Positions 18,035 to 27,292 of a DNA stretch of 64,000 bases are shown here, one piece after another. The position numbers were made by a program, and so were the translations under genes. The stretch comes from Anaerocolumna sp. AGMB13025 (GTDB lineage Bacteria; Bacillota; Clostridia; Lachnospirales; Lachnospiraceae): contig NZ_CP121445.1 of assembly GCF_029689925.1 (NCBI RefSeq), forward strand, positions 2,473,001 to 2,537,000, read 5' to 3'. Within the stretch, counting starts at the first letter, position 1, and each line of letters starts with the position of its first letter. A model generated the notes under the pieces. It was given only the letters and a program-made list of their open reading frames with translations, was not told where the DNA came from and made no database searches.

Positions 18035-18826
18035 TCATACGTTAAAAATCTGTCCTTCTTCTTTTATATCCACAACCCGGTCAAAATATTCCCTTGTTCT
18101 CTCCATATTTTTTAATTTGGTAATAATGGAGTAATCTTTCCAAAAGTGCATAGGAAAAACCAGTTTTGTTCTGGCTGTTTTCATAAAATAATCAAAGCCC
18201 CACCAAAAGCGGTCTTCCTGCCTGGGATCTAAGGGGACAAAGGCGATGTCGAATTCCCTGTTTTTAATTTTAGCCATTTCCCGCTGGAAATTATTCGTCA
18301 TTTCCGTGTATTCGTCTTGGGTCTCACCATCCCAGGACCACCAGTTCAAATCGCCTGCATGGTAAATTACCTTATTGCTTCCTGTAATCATATTATTAGC
18401 AGTAATAATAAACGCAACCCCTTCATCAGTAGAAGCAAGAGTTTCAACCTTTAGGGATAAAGTCTTTTCTGTTGAAGTACCAAGGTCGTTCATACTGGTG
18501 TTTTTGGAATTAACGGGCAAGGTAAGGGTTTCGTTTTTTCCAATCTGTATCATATGATGCCTGGCGGCTTCCGGGATTTGTTTGCGGTTCATATAATCTT
18601 CATCCATACGGATATCATCGGATAAGAGAAAGGTTATACGGGGATAAGTCTTTACAAGGTCAAAAATCACCGGATCAAAATGGTCCTGGTGTTTATGGCT
18701 GGCAAATACAAAAAGATGTTTTTTACTGTCAAACTGTGGTAGTGTTCCCTTAAAATAATCAAAAAGGAGTACCGTGTCTTCTGACTCAACACTAAAGCAG
18801 CTGTGATGAATATAAGTTATCTGCAT
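18035..18826 (-). CDS. MBL-fold metal-dependent hydrolase
   Basis: This 263-residue protein has the metallo-beta-lactamase signature HKHQDH near residue 63 (in FASHKHQDHFD), an early strand with HHSCF (residues 7-11), and a later metal-site segment YHAGDLNWW with His and Asp. It resembles UlaG/YycJ-like stand-alone hydrolases rather than antibiotic-degrading enzymes. GGAGGTATACCT precedes the ATG. Substrate not known. Confidence 0.85.
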   Translation of the reverse strand: MQITYIHHSCFSVESEDTVLLFDYFKGTLPQFDSKKHLFVFASHKHQDHFDPVIFDLVKTYPRITFLLSDDIRMDEDYMNRKQIPEAARHHMIQIGKNETLTLPVNSKNTSMNDLGTSTEKTLSLKVETLASTDEGVAFIITANNMITGSNKVIYHAGDLNWWSWDGETQDEYTEMTNNFQREMAKIKNREFDIAFVPLDPRQEDRFWWGFDYFMKTARTKLVFPMHFWKDYSIITKLKNMERTREYFDRVVDIKEEGQIFNV

Positions 18827-18940
18827 AGGTATACCTCCAATCTTACTTACTTTTATTATTCTACCTCAAACACAGGAATTTGTATAGATGGATTATGGCA
18901 AACAGCACAAACAAACGGAAGAAAGAAGCAATAAGCGTTC

Positions 18941-19150
18941 GGCAGTATCCTGGTATGCTTGTAATATTTTTGTAGGGAAAGAACCCTCATGCCACTAAAA
19001 CTTGGTGAACTGCTTAAAGCAGGAGGAAAAGAGTATAACTCACTTCGTTCAGACAGATACTCTTTTCCTCCTTGGCGCAGTTCTCCAAGTTTAAGTGGCA
19101 TGAGGGTTCTTTCCAATACAAAAATATTACAAGCATACCAGGATACTGCC
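18941..19150. repeat. 210-bp near-perfect palindrome
   Basis: The outer 34 bases are exactly complementary: GGCAGTATCCTGGTATGC at 18941 onwards is matched by GCATACCAGGATACTGCC ending at 19150. The arms continue with few mismatches to a loop near 19040-19055. Both strands encode nearly the same peptide (MPLKLGEL...), a by-product of the symmetry. No target-site duplication is evident. It may be a miniature inverted-repeat element or a large RNA hairpin between the MBL gene and purL. Confidence 0.85.
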
Positions 19151-19288
19151 TTAGTCTTTGGAATTATCTTATTTCATGCGTTACCATGTAGCAAACATAG
19201 GTAAAACGGAATAATTATCAAAGAAATATGTATTAGTACTCCTTATTAAAAGGTTAACATATATTAATTTCTTTTATAAAACGTATTA

Positions 19289-19297
19289 TGCTATAAT
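19289..19297 (+). promoter_or_regulatory. Extended -10 element before purL
   Basis: TGCTATAAT at 19289-19297 is an extended -10 element about 45 bases before the purL start. No good -35 hexamer and no recognisable PurR box were seen. Confidence 0.5.
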
Positions 19298-19342
19298 AAT
19301 GGCAGAAACTAAATTGTAACTGAGTCAGAAAGGATAACGACT

Positions 19343-22300
19343 ATGAGCTGCGTGAAGAGAATCTATGTAGAAAAGAAAACCGCCTATGCCGTAAGAGCAA
19401 TGGAATTATTCGATGAAATTAAAAGCTATCTTGGTATAAAGGACTTGGAACGTGTACGGGTTTTGATCCGTTATGATATCGAAAATGTCAGTGAAGAAAC
19501 ATATCAAAAGGCTTTAGGGACTGTATTTTGTGAACCACCTGTAGATCTCTTATATGAAGAAACTTTTAAAACAGAAAAAAGTGACAAGGTTTTTTCCGTT
19601 CAGTATTTACCCGGTCAGTTTGATCAAAGGGCAGATTCTGCACAGCAATGTGTTAAATTATTAAATGAAGAGGAAGAACCCATTATCCGTTCCGCTACCA
19701 CATATGTGTTATCCGGTGATATCAAGGATGAGGATTTTGATAAAATAAAAGCTTACTGTATTAACCCGGTAGACTCTAAGGAGACAGAGGAAGAAAAGCC
19801 GGCAACTTTAGAGAGTATATTTGAAGAACCCGCGGAAGTAGTTGTATTTGATGGTTTTACAGCGATGACTGAAACACAATTAAAGGAACTGTATCAATCC
19901 CTTAATCTGGCTATGACCTTTAAAGATTTTCTCCATATTAAGAATTATTTTAGTACAGAGGAAAAGAGAAATCCTTCTATGACGGAAATCCGTGTTCTGG
20001 ATACCTACTGGTCCGATCATTGCAGACACACCACTTTTTTAACGGAATTAAAAGACATTCAGTTTGAAGATGGTTTTTATAAAGCACCGATTCAAAAGGC
20101 ATATGAAAGATATCTCTTGGATCGGGAAGCTTTATATAAAGGCAGAGAGGATAAATATGTTTCTTTAATGGATATCGCCTTAATGGCTATGAAGAAATTA
20201 AAGGCAGACGGCAAACTGGAGGATATGGAAGTTTCCGATGAAATCAATGCCTGCTCTATTGTAGTTCCGGTTGAAATTGATGGCAAAACCGAAGAATGGC
20301 TGGTATTTTTTAAAAACGAAACCCACAACCACCCTACCGAAATAGAACCTTTCGGTGGTGCTGCAACCTGTCTTGGCGGTGCGATCCGTGATCCTCTTTC
20401 TGGCAGGGGTTATGTATACCAGGCGATGCGCGTAACCGGTGCGGCAGACCCAACCGTATCCCTTAAGGATACCCTAAAGGGTAAGCTGCCCCAGAGAAAA
20501 ATCGTAACCGGAGCTGCCAGTGGTTATAGTTCTTATGGTAATCAGATTGGTCTGGCCACCGGTTTGGTAGATGAAATCTATCATCCCAATTATGTAGCAA
20601 AGAGAATGGAAATCGGTGCGGTTATGGGAGCTGCTCCCAGGAAAAATGTAATCCGTGAGAATTCCGATCCCGGTGATGTTATCATACTCCTTGGCGGCAG
20701 AACCGGACGTGATGGCTGTGGTGGTGCAACCGGCTCCTCTAAAGTCCACACTACGGAATCCATTGAAACCTGCGGAGCGGAAGTACAAAAAGGAAACGCA
20801 CCGACGGAAAGAAAATTACAGCGTCTATTCCGCAGGGAAGAGGTCAGCAAAGTAATTAAAAAATGTAATGATTTCGGTGCCGGCGGTGTGTCGGTAGCAA
20901 TTGGAGAATTAGCAGACGGACTTCATATTTATCTTGATAAAGTTCCTAAGAAATATGCAGGACTTGACGGAACCGAACTGGCAATTTCAGAATCCCAGGA
21001 GAGAATGGCCGTTGTTGTTGATCCAAAAGATGTTAAGCAGATGCTTGCCTTTGCGGCAGAAGAGAATTTAGAAGCAGTCGTGGCAGCAGAGGTAACCAAA
21101 GAACCTAGACTTGTTATGTTCTGGAGAGACAAAGAGATTGTTAATATATCAAGAGCTTTCTTAGATACGAACGGCGCACATCAGGAAGCGGATGCCTTTA
21201 TCACTCTTCCAGAGGAAGCTTCCAATTATTTTAAACAAGACCGTTATAACGGAACAGATATAAAAGAAAAATGGCTTAAGGTACTTAGTGATTTAAATGT
21301 ATGTTCCAAAAAAGGTCTGGTTGAGATGTTTGACAGCTCCATTGGAGCAGCTACCGTAACGATGCCTTACGGCGGGAAATATCAGCTAACACCCATACAG
21401 ACCATGACCGCTAAATTACCGGTTTTAAGAGGTAAATGCGATACTGTTACTATGATGAGCTATGGCTTTGATCCATACTTGTCAAGCTGGAGCCCTTATC
21501 ACGGGGCAGTATATGCCATTATTTCCTCAGTGGCAAAGATAGTGGCAGCCGGCGGAGACTATACCAGTATCCGTTTTACGTTCCAGGAATATTTCCGACG
21601 TCTTGGAACGGATGCAAAACGCTGGGGAGAACCTTTAACTGCCCTTCTTGGAGCATTTGATGCACAAATGCAGCTGGGACTTCCCTCGATCGGTGGTAAG
21701 GATAGTATGTCCGGTACGTTTAATGATATCGATGTACCGCCGACTCTGGTTTCCTTTGCAGTTAATGTAGCAAAAGTCCAGGAGGTCATTACACCGGAAC
21801 TTAAAACTCCAGGTAACCTGCTGGTTAAGTTTGACCTTGAAAAAGATTCCTATGATCTTCCGGTTTATAGTCAGCTTATGGAATTGTATGGAAAGATACA
21901 ACAGCTTGGCAAAGACAAGGTACTGGTATCCACTTATGCATTAGGAGCTTTTGGTATTGCCGAAGCAGTAAGTAAGATGGCTTTTGGTAACCGATTAGGT
22001 GTAAACTTAAATAACACTGTGGATGTGCAGGAATTATTCGCACCTGCCTATGGTTCAATTATTGCCGAAGTTGCAGAAGCAGATATAGCCAAACTTGACA
22101 GCCTTAAGGCAGCATATAAAGTTATTGGTAAAGTTATAGCAGAAGATAAATTCCTTTATAATTCTGCGGAGAATTTAGCAGAATCCTTCTTGAATAACAA
22201 GAAGTCCTTATCCTTGGAGATTTCCATGAAAGAAGCTTTATCAGCATGGACAGGAACATTAGAAAAGGTATTTCCTACCAGTTCCGGAGCAGAGGAAGCA

Positions 22301-23170
22301 CTTAAAAATAAGAAGTCAACAGGTGAAGTATATGATGCGAAAACAGTTTATGTGGCTAAGAATAAAGTAGCTGTACCGAACGTATTTATACCGGTATTTC
22401 CTGGAACTAACTGCGAATATGACAGTTTACGGGCTTTTGAACTTGCTGGTGCCAAGGTGGAAACCATCGTATTTAAAAATCTGAATGCGGATCATATCAG
22501 AGAGTCCGTAGAAGCTTTTGAAAGAGGCATTGAAAAAGCTCAGATCCTTATGTTCCCAGGCGGCTTTTCTGCCGGTGACGAACCAGACGGTTCCGGTAAA
22601 TTCATAGCTACCGCTTTCCGTAATGAACAGATTAAGGAAGCAGTTAACAAGCTTCTAAAAGAAAGAGACGGACTGGCACTTGGTATCTGTAATGGGTTCC
22701 AGGCTCTGATTAAATTAGGCTTAGTGCCTTACGGGGAAATTACTCCGCAGAAAGAGGATTCACCGACGCTAATCACCAACAGCATTGGACGCCACATATC
22801 AAAATCTGTCTATACAAAGGTTGTATCCAATAAATCTCCTTGGCTTATGAAAGCAGAACTTGGCGGAGTATATGCAATACCGGCTTCCCATGGTGAGGGA
22901 CGTTTTGTTGCTGATGAGGAATGGATTAAAAAATTATTTGCTAATGGTCAGGTAGCGACCCAGTATGTTGATTTAAACGGTAATCCGGCTGTAGATGAAG
23001 ACTTTAATCCAAACAGTTCTTACTATTCCATTGAAGGCATTACAAGCCCGGATGGCAGGGTTCTTGGTAAGATGGCCCATTCCGAAAGAAGGGGTGATGG
23101 GGTTGCCATTAATATTTACGGCAATCAGAACCAGTATATTTTTGAATCCGGTGTAAGTTATTTCAAATAA
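19343..23170 (+). CDS. purL: Phosphoribosylformylglycinamidine synthase, single chain
   Basis: This enzyme makes FGAM from FGAR, ATP and glutamine in purine synthesis. At 1275 residues it is the large single-chain form, combining PurS-like N-terminus, two AIR-synthase halves and the glutaminase. The first half holds RVLDTYWSDHCRHTTF and the ATP-site motif FKNETHNHPTEIEPFGG. The C-terminal class I glutaminase has nucleophile Cys1116 in GICNGFQAL and the His1183-Glu1185 pair in ASHGEGRF. GAAAGGATAACGACT precedes the ATG. It is monocistronic here, with no other pur genes nearby. Length fits the clostridial single-chain form. Confidence 0.95.
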   Translation: MSCVKRIYVEKKTAYAVRAMELFDEIKSYLGIKDLERVRVLIRYDIENVSEETYQKALGTVFCEPPVDLLYEETFKTEKSDKVFSVQYLPGQFDQRADSAQQCVKLLNEEEEPIIRSATTYVLSGDIKDEDFDKIKAYCINPVDSKETEEEKPATLESIFEEPAEVVVFDGFTAMTETQLKELYQSLNLAMTFKDFLHIKNYFSTEEKRNPSMTEIRVLDTYWSDHCRHTTFLTELKDIQFEDGFYKAPIQKAYERYLLDREALYKGREDKYVSLMDIALMAMKKLKADGKLEDMEVSDEINACSIVVPVEIDGKTEEWLVFFKNETHNHPTEIEPFGGAATCLGGAIRDPLSGRGYVYQAMRVTGAADPTVSLKDTLKGKLPQRKIVTGAASGYSSYGNQIGLATGLVDEIYHPNYVAKRMEIGAVMGAAPRKNVIRENSDPGDVIILLGGRTGRDGCGGATGSSKVHTTESIETCGAEVQKGNAPTERKLQRLFRREEVSKVIKKCNDFGAGGVSVAIGELADGLHIYLDKVPKKYAGLDGTELAISESQERMAVVVDPKDVKQMLAFAAEENLEAVVAAEVTKEPRLVMFWRDKEIVNISRAFLDTNGAHQEADAFITLPEEASNYFKQDRYNGTDIKEKWLKVLSDLNVCSKKGLVEMFDSSIGAATVTMPYGGKYQLTPIQTMTAKLPVLRGKCDTVTMMSYGFDPYLSSWSPYHGAVYAIISSVAKIVAAGGDYTSIRFTFQEYFRRLGTDAKRWGEPLTALLGAFDAQMQLGLPSIGGKDSMSGTFNDIDVPPTLVSFAVNVAKVQEVITPELKTPGNLLVKFDLEKDSYDLPVYSQLMELYGKIQQLGKDKVLVSTYALGAFGIAEAVSKMAFGNRLGVNLNNTVDVQELFAPAYGSIIAEVAEADIAKLDSLKAAYKVIGKVIAEDKFLYNSAENLAESFLNNKKSLSLEISMKEALSAWTGTLEKVFPTSSGAEEALKNKKSTGEVYDAKTVYVAKNKVAVPNVFIPVFPGTNCEYDSLRAFELAGAKVETIVFKNLNADHIRESVEAFERGIEKAQILMFPGGFSAGDEPDGSGKFIATAFRNEQIKEAVNKLLKERDGLALGICNGFQALIKLGLVPYGEITPQKEDSPTLITNSIGRHISKSVYTKVVSNKSPWLMKAELGGVYAIPASHGEGRFVADEEWIKKLFANGQVATQYVDLNGNPAVDEDFNPNSSYYSIEGITSPDGRVLGKMAHSERRGDGVAINIYGNQNQYIFESGVSYFK

Positions 23171-23476
23171 AGATAGAAATTATCATATTACTGTTGAGGA
23201 ATAAAATAAATGAAGGAAAGGATATTGGCTTATTTACAAATCTGGAACGAAGTTTGTTTTATGACTCAACAGTCTATATTAAGTACGTTTGTTATGGATT
23301 CTTACAAGATCTTGCTTTATAACAATTGAATAAAATAAACGAAAAATAAATTCTATAAAATTATCAAAAATTGTAGATAAATAAGATTGATTCCTAGTAT
23401 TATTTCTGATATAGTATAATAGCAAAAATGTGGATAATTCAACAGTTTAAGCAAAGCTTGAGGGCGGATTACGACT
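23171..23476 (+). other. Intergenic region purL-GGDEF gene
   Basis: About 300 AT-rich bases. A TATAAT hexamer at 23415-23420 could serve the downstream cyclase; its nearest -35-like TTGATT (23387-23392) is too far (22 bases). AATAAAATAAA is repeated at both ends. Nothing else was recognised. Confidence 0.4.
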
Positions 23477-25843
23477 ATGATGAAATTATTATCCTTTTTA
23501 TCGACATTATCATCAGTTATATATTTATATGTAGGATTTAATACGTTTAAGTTAAACAAAAAGTCAAGAGAAGGGATACTTTTCCTGCTCTTGAATGTAA
23601 TATTGTCGTTTTGGGCATTTACCTATTCTTTTGCTTATGTTGCTGAAGATAAGTACACATTTTCATTCTGGAATAAAGTATCGGCAGTCGGATGGTGTTT
23701 TTTTCCATCTGTCGTACTGCTTTTAGTTCTTACCATTACGAATAACAGAATTTTGGATAAACTATTCATGAAAATAGTAATTCCACTGGCGGGATTATTA
23801 TTTTTTTTCATGTGTATTTTTTTATTTGGGCCGGATATTCAAACACCGGAGCCTATAGTAAAGTTTTTTTATATCGGGAATGCCATTTATAATTACAGCT
23901 ATGTATTCTTAAGCCTTGCCATTCTTTACCGTTGGGGAAAAAAATCAAGGAAAATGAATCAGAAGAAACAGGCCAGGTTTATCATTATTACCAGTATAAT
24001 ACCTCTGTCTGTTGACCTTATTACCCAGACTTTGATTCCGGTAATTTTTCATATTTACCTTCCGAATATTACCCAGATTTTGATTTTGATTATGCTGTGG
24101 GGAATATATTATGCAATTGTCAATTACAATTTCATGCTGGCATCCAATTCTTTGATTATGAATGAATTATTTCACGAAATACTTGATCTGACTTTTTTAA
24201 TAGATTTAGAAGGCACAATCATAAGGATAAATAAACAGGTACTAAGCCTGCTTCAATATGAGCTGACAGATCTTATCAACACACAGCTGACAGATATTAT
24301 TGATGACCCTGACTTAAAAAAACTCATTATAAACTATGATAAAATAGAGGATACAGTAAAATTAAATCATGTCATAATACGAACAAAGGATGGAAATCAT
24401 ATACCAATAAGCATATCAGTTTCACCAATCAGAGAATCCAAAAACCAGATTCTGTTAGGATTATTGATAGTCGGACAGGATTTAAGGATGATAGAAGAGT
24501 TAAAGCGTGAGATAGGCAATCATAAAAAAACGGCTGAAAAACTGACTAAAAGCCAGGAACTATTCCGCACGGTAGCAGAAACCATACCTTTTTCTATTAT
24601 ACTAACCAACAAAAATGACAATACCATTTTATATATTAATCAGAAAACGGAAGACTTATTTAATATTACTCATGAGGATATGTTAGGAAAAGATGCCTAT
24701 CAGTTTTATAAAAATCCAACTGACAGACTTCAATTAATGATGGATCTGGCTAATGGGAAACCGGTTAAGGATAAGGAAATATTCTTTAAACGGAAAAATA
24801 AAACGGTGTTTTCCGGGCTGATTACCATGGTACCTGCGGTGTATAATGAAAGGGAAGTGTTGTTATCCTGCCTTGCAGATATAACAGAACAGAAAATCCT
24901 GCAGCAAAATATCGTAAAGTCAGAAGAAATGTTAAGAAAACTTATGGATTCCATTCCTGATCTGGTTTTAGTTTGTGATATTGAAGGCAACATTACGTAT
25001 ATCAATAAAAGTATTCAAAACATATTAGAGTATGATCCAAATGAGGATCTGATTCCCCATAATATGCTGTATATGCTGGATAAATCGGATCTGGATGCTG
25101 CAAAATGCAATATGAAGCGGTTATTGACGGAAGAGATCGGACCGGTGGAATATAAGTATATTAAAAAAGACGGAACCTATATCAATGCCGAGGTTAACGG
25201 AACCGTGCTGCGGGAAAAATCCTCAGAGCCTTTCGGATATGTCTTTGTGACCAGAGATATTACAGAAAGAAAGAAGGTACAGGAAGCATTAAAGAAAAGC
25301 AGGGATGAAATTGAACAAGTTAATAATGAATTAGTAAAAAGTAATTCCTTATTACAGGAGCAATCCATTCGGGATGGTCTGACTAATTTATATAATCACA
25401 GGTTTATCATGGAACTGCTGGATCAGGAAATCGGTAAATCAGTAAATGATATGACCGGGTTATCTCTGATGATGTTAGATATTGACTATTTTAAGCGGGT
25501 CAATGACAACTTCGGGCATCAGATTGGAGACAGGGTGCTTAATACAGTATCTGGTTTAATCCAAAGTAATGTAAGAAAATTTGATTATGTAGGGCGTTAT
25601 GGCGGCGAAGAGTTTCTTATCCTGCTTCCCCGCACTGGTATTGATGCCGCTTATGAGATAGCGGAAAACATAAGGAAAAGTATTCAGGATTTTGACTTTA
25701 CACAAGACCACCTGAATATTACAATCAGTATCGGACTTACAGAATATCATCTAGGGGATGATACAAAAGTTTTCATTAAACGGGCCGATACCCTTTTATA
25801 TAAGGCAAAAGAAAAAGGCAGAAATCGTATAGAAACTTCATAA
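23477..25843 (+). CDS. Membrane diguanylate cyclase with PAS domains
   Basis: This 788-residue signalling enzyme should make cyclic di-GMP. About seven hydrophobic segments fill residues 1-225 (7TM histidine-kinase-like N-terminus). Three PAS regions follow: about 235-345, 360-475 (FRTVAETIPFSIIL) and 480-600 (MDSIPDLVLVCDIEGNI). A coiled segment leads to the GGDEF domain (about 625-788). The active-site loop is GGEEF at 709-713, preceded by RKFD at 700-703, the correct position for the RxxD product-inhibition site. Catalytic metal residues are expected in MLDIDYFKRVND. The stop codon overlaps a start of a repetitive small reading frame (TAATG). Confidence 0.92.
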   Translation: MMKLLSFLSTLSSVIYLYVGFNTFKLNKKSREGILFLLLNVILSFWAFTYSFAYVAEDKYTFSFWNKVSAVGWCFFPSVVLLLVLTITNNRILDKLFMKIVIPLAGLLFFFMCIFLFGPDIQTPEPIVKFFYIGNAIYNYSYVFLSLAILYRWGKKSRKMNQKKQARFIIITSIIPLSVDLITQTLIPVIFHIYLPNITQILILIMLWGIYYAIVNYNFMLASNSLIMNELFHEILDLTFLIDLEGTIIRINKQVLSLLQYELTDLINTQLTDIIDDPDLKKLIINYDKIEDTVKLNHVIIRTKDGNHIPISISVSPIRESKNQILLGLLIVGQDLRMIEELKREIGNHKKTAEKLTKSQELFRTVAETIPFSIILTNKNDNTILYINQKTEDLFNITHEDMLGKDAYQFYKNPTDRLQLMMDLANGKPVKDKEIFFKRKNKTVFSGLITMVPAVYNEREVLLSCLADITEQKILQQNIVKSEEMLRKLMDSIPDLVLVCDIEGNITYINKSIQNILEYDPNEDLIPHNMLYMLDKSDLDAAKCNMKRLLTEEIGPVEYKYIKKDGTYINAEVNGTVLREKSSEPFGYVFVTRDITERKKVQEALKKSRDEIEQVNNELVKSNSLLQEQSIRDGLTNLYNHRFIMELLDQEIGKSVNDMTGLSLMMLDIDYFKRVNDNFGHQIGDRVLNTVSGLIQSNVRKFDYVGRYGGEEFLILLPRTGIDAAYEIAENIRKSIQDFDFTQDHLNITISIGLTEYHLGDDTKVFIKRADTLLYKAKEKGRNRIETS

Positions 25844-25985
25844 TGGATAAAAGGCAGGAACCGTATAGAAGTTTCATAATGGATAAAAGGCAGGAACCGT
25901 ATAGAAGTTTCATAATGGATAAAAGGCAGGAATCGTATAGAAGTCTCATAATGGATAAAAGGCAGGAACCATAGTAAAATTTCAT
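25807..25985 (+). repeat. 36-bp tandem repeat derived from the cyclase 3' end
   Basis: Three full 36-bp units and a partial one begin at 25843, each starting ATGGATAAAAGGCAGGAA. The last 36 bases of the cyclase gene (25807-25842) are a diverged copy, so the array seems to have grown by duplicating the gene end. The units abut without spacers, so this is not a CRISPR array. Confidence 0.9.
25843..25974 (+). CDS. Possible 43-residue repeat peptide
   Basis: The reading frame starts in the TAATG overlap with the cyclase stop and encodes MDKRQEPYRSFI repeated three times plus a partial unit, ending at TAG. Because 36 is a multiple of three, the frame is kept through all units. It has no separate ribosome site and would rely on coupled reinitiation. 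It may be only a by-product of the repeat. Confidence 0.25.
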   Translation: MDKRQEPYRSFIMDKRQEPYRSFIMDKRQESYRSLIMDKRQEP

Positions 25986-26048
25986 TAAATAAAAAATGGA
26001 GATATTTTAATAATATTTCATAAAATAAATAGAAAGGTATTGGTGAGG

Positions 26049-27002
26049 ATGATGACTATTAATCGTAGTAAAGTAGTAATTGTAGGAGCTGGCTTAGTTG
26101 GCTCGTCTACAGCCTTTAGTTTAATTACACAGGGTGTTTGCGATGAAGTTATGATAATTGATATTAATAAGAATAAAGCACGTGGAGAAGTAATGGATTT
26201 ATGCCATTGTGTGGAATATTTAAACCGGAATGTAAAGGTAAGCGAAGGAGATTACAAGGATTGCGGTGATGCGGATATAGTAGTAATAACCGCCGGAGCG
26301 CCGCCAAAGCCTGGACAGACAAGGCTTGATACCCTTGAATTATCTGCCGGTATAGCTAAATCCATAGTAGAACCGGTAATGGAAAGCGGCTTTAAGGGAC
26401 ATTTTATCGTTGTATCCAATCCTGTTGACATGATTGCACATTATGTATACAAATTATCAGGACTTCCAAAAAACCAGGTAATCGGAACCGGAACGGCAAT
26501 GGATTCTGCAAGACTTAAATATTTCATCGGTGAATTATTTAACGTAGACCCGAGAAGTGTTCAGGGTTATACCATGGGAGAACACGGCGACAGCCAGATG
26601 TGCCCCTGGTCCCATGTTACGGTGGGGGGAAAGCGAATATATGATATTTTAGAAGATAACCGGGAATTTGACAATGTGAATCTGGATGATATCGTAAAAC
26701 GTATTACAAGAGTGGGGTTTGATATTCTGGAAGTAAAGGGTACTACTTGTTATGGCATTGCGACAACTGCAGCTGGGATTATTAAAGCTATTTTAAATGA
26801 TGAGAATAAAATTATTCCGGTTTCCACCCTTTTGGAAGGGGAATTTGGTGAATACGGTGTATTCTGCGGGGTACCAGTAATATTGAACCGCAGCGGTGTA
26901 AAGGATGTGGTGGAAGTGCATCTGACGGAGGAAGAAATGGTTAAGTTTAAAAATTCTATTAATGTGATAAGGGATTATACTGGTAGAATTTTGGATAAAT
27001 AA
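26049..27002 (+). CDS. L-lactate dehydrogenase-like 2-hydroxyacid dehydrogenase
   Basis: This 317-residue NAD-dependent enzyme belongs to the lactate/malate dehydrogenase family. The Rossmann motif is GAGLVGSS, the NAD adenosine acidic strand is MIIDINKNK, the catalytic loop segment is PKPGQTRLD, the binding segment NPVD follows, and the catalytic His is in GEHGDSQM. The residue that decides substrate (Gln in lactate, Arg in malate enzymes) aligns to Pro in AGAPPKPG, so the substrate is uncertain. Several starts are close together: TTG 26040, GTG 26043, ATG 26049 and 26052; I chose 26049, spaced from AAAGG at 26033. It is not linked to an obvious operon. Confidence 0.87.
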   Translation: MMTINRSKVVIVGAGLVGSSTAFSLITQGVCDEVMIIDINKNKARGEVMDLCHCVEYLNRNVKVSEGDYKDCGDADIVVITAGAPPKPGQTRLDTLELSAGIAKSIVEPVMESGFKGHFIVVSNPVDMIAHYVYKLSGLPKNQVIGTGTAMDSARLKYFIGELFNVDPRSVQGYTMGEHGDSQMCPWSHVTVGGKRIYDILEDNREFDNVNLDDIVKRITRVGFDILEVKGTTCYGIATTAAGIIKAILNDENKIIPVSTLLEGEFGEYGVFCGVPVILNRSGVKDVVEVHLTEEEMVKFKNSINVIRDYTGRILDK

Positions 27003-27292
27003 AAAGTACTTTTAGAGTAATGAGTGGTGCTTTAAAGGTTGCAGGTTATAGATTACATGAGGGAAGTCTTGATTAAATCAGCTGGTTAAGTGTGCGATAA
27101 GCTATCCGGTAAGGTATTGAACTGATTTAAGAAAGGCTTCTCTCCTGTTAATTCTAGGTTTTGACCTGGGAAGAATCAAGAGTATATCTAATTGATCCGA
27201 ATCAGTAGGTTTTTCTCGGTGAAGATTCTATTATGTAATTAATTAGCTTATAACTATGGGAGCTGGATAGTTTTATAATCATAAATACTTGT
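27003..27292. other. Intergenic region between convergent genes
   Basis: A partial long-range stem is visible: TCTTGATTAAATCAG near 27067-27081 against CTGATTTAAGA near 27122-27132, with flanking GAAG/CTTC. No T-run follows, so a terminator is uncertain. Confidence 0.35.

Noticed and set aside
18856-19204. Two overlapping reading frames on opposite strands encoding nearly the same peptide (MPLKLGEL...)
   Set aside because: They arise from the large palindrome; neither has a ribosome site.
25776-25985. Minus-strand frame with repeated SCLLSIMKLLYG units
   Set aside because: It is the reverse reading of the 36-bp repeat and the cyclase gene end; no start signal.
25843-25985. Possible CRISPR array
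   Set aside because: The units abut with no spacers, and no cas genes are present.
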